Both the position numbers and the translations under genes were made by a program. Positions 63,632 through 64,000 of a stretch of DNA of 64,000 bases are shown here, piece after piece; position 1 is the first letter of the stretch, and each line of letters starts with the position of its first letter. Source of the DNA: Oceanicaulis sp052055585 (GTDB lineage Bacteria; Pseudomonadota; Alphaproteobacteria; Caulobacterales; Maricaulaceae); assembly GCF_052055585.1 (NCBI RefSeq), contig NZ_CP170485.1, positions 1,612,001-1,676,000 on the forward strand, written 5' to 3'. The notes below the pieces were generated by a model. It did no database searches and was not told the DNA's origin. It was given only the letters and a program-made list of their open reading frames with translations.

Positions 63632-64000
63632 CCGCTGCGCGAGAGCCGGTAGGCGTCCTGGGACAGCCAGCGAAACACCTGCGGCCAGAATACCTCCGCC
63701 AGCTTGGAGCGGAACAGACCATCATGGCCCAGCGGGCCGCAGGCGGCGTCTTCATGACTGACAAGCTTCATCTCGGTCGGCGCGTTCTCATACCGCTCCA
63801 GAAGCCAGCGCACGGATTGGGGATTGGCGATAGGGTCGTCATCCGGCGTCCACGCCCGGACCGGGGCGCGAAAGCCCTGATACCGGGAGGTGAGACCCAG
63901 CTCCGCGATGGCGTCCCTGAAGCATTCGGGATTGATGCCGAAATCCCGCCAGTCCGCCCAGACGCGCGGCGGCAAAGGCTCGCCCCGCCAGAACACACCC
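63628..64000 (-). CDS. alpha/beta hydrolase (COG4757-like), 5' part outside
   Basis: The C-terminal 123 residues of a protein entering from the right edge. The stretch APVRAWTPDDDPIANPQSV, then GPLGHDGLFRSKLAEVFWP, fits the predicted COG4757 hydrolases, with the catalytic Asp in the first and His in the second segment. No start can be given. Its stop shares CTAG with dinB. Confidence 0.8.
   Translation of the reverse strand, partial: GVFWRGEPLPPRVWADWRDFGINPECFRDAIAELGLTSRYQGFRAPVRAWTPDDDPIANPQSVRWLLERYENAPTEMKLVSHEDAACGPLGHDGLFRSKLAEVFWPQVFRWLSQDAYRLSRSG

Overview
The window is a piece of chromosomal backbone from a GC-rich alphaproteobacterium, most likely a prosthecate, dimorphic member of the Caulobacterales/Maricaulales (Maricaulis/Oceanicaulis/Hyphomonas type). 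The reasons are a divK-pleD operon beside rpmG, a Caulobacter-like order of housekeeping genes (dinB, divK, pleD, rpmG, MFS, nudix, rnr, topA, dprA, plsY, pyrC', pyrB, ruvX, gatC, gatA, gatB), and a polysaccharide locus whose gene content and order resemble the Caulobacter holdfast (hfs) cluster. No rRNA, CRISPR array, insertion sequence, prophage or origin was seen. One tRNA gene (Ser, anticodon GCU) is present.

Layout. 1-4529: a TonB-dependent receptor (cut by the left edge) diverges from a TetR regulator and two alpha/beta hydrolases; a 14-bp perfect palindrome lies between them. 4552-18259: mixed housekeeping genes, including rhodanese, Mrp/ApbC, tRNA-Ser, MarC, a DUF305-LVIVD fusion, MltF-like lytic transglycosylase with a DUF547 protein, TypA/BipA and an M14 peptidase. 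18271-21550: enoyl-CoA hydratase, then an ArnT/PMT-like glycosyltransferase with its DPM1-like partner. 21666-31265: a Wzx/Wzy-type polysaccharide cluster (acyltransferase, flippase, two GT2, deacetylase, polymerase, ATPase-like protein, chain-length protein, outer-membrane exporter), read here as the holdfast locus. 31323-38695: Sel1 protein, unknown membrane protein, GST, 2OG-Fe(II) oxygenase, two paralogous small membrane proteins with an Xre regulator, radical SAM protein, MscS channel. 38696-39280 is a non-coding, hairpin-rich spacer. 39329-44901: gatB, five small or accessory genes, gatA, gatC. 45025-59483: tightly packed, overlapping plus-strand genes for Holliday junction resolution, two AEC carriers, pyrimidine synthesis, phospholipid synthesis, DNA uptake, topoisomerase I, RNase R, two Nudix-like proteins, an MFS carrier and ribosomal protein L33. 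59543-64000: pleD and divK (cell-cycle and polar development), a ROK kinase, DNA polymerase IV and a cut hydrolase.

How they fit together. DivK and PleD control polar development and c-di-GMP in stalked bacteria, and the polysaccharide cluster would make the polar adhesin such cells use for surface attachment; a CtrA-like site sits between the two divergent export genes. The remaining genes are mostly housekeeping. The best leads are the DUF305-LVIVD fusion, the paralogous membrane-protein/Xre unit with its palindrome, the pseudo-dihydroorotase, the degenerate second Nudix protein, the receptor/TetR/hydrolase module, and a two-way pattern at convergent gene ends: six pairs carry hairpins and five others overlap exactly through a shared CTAG.
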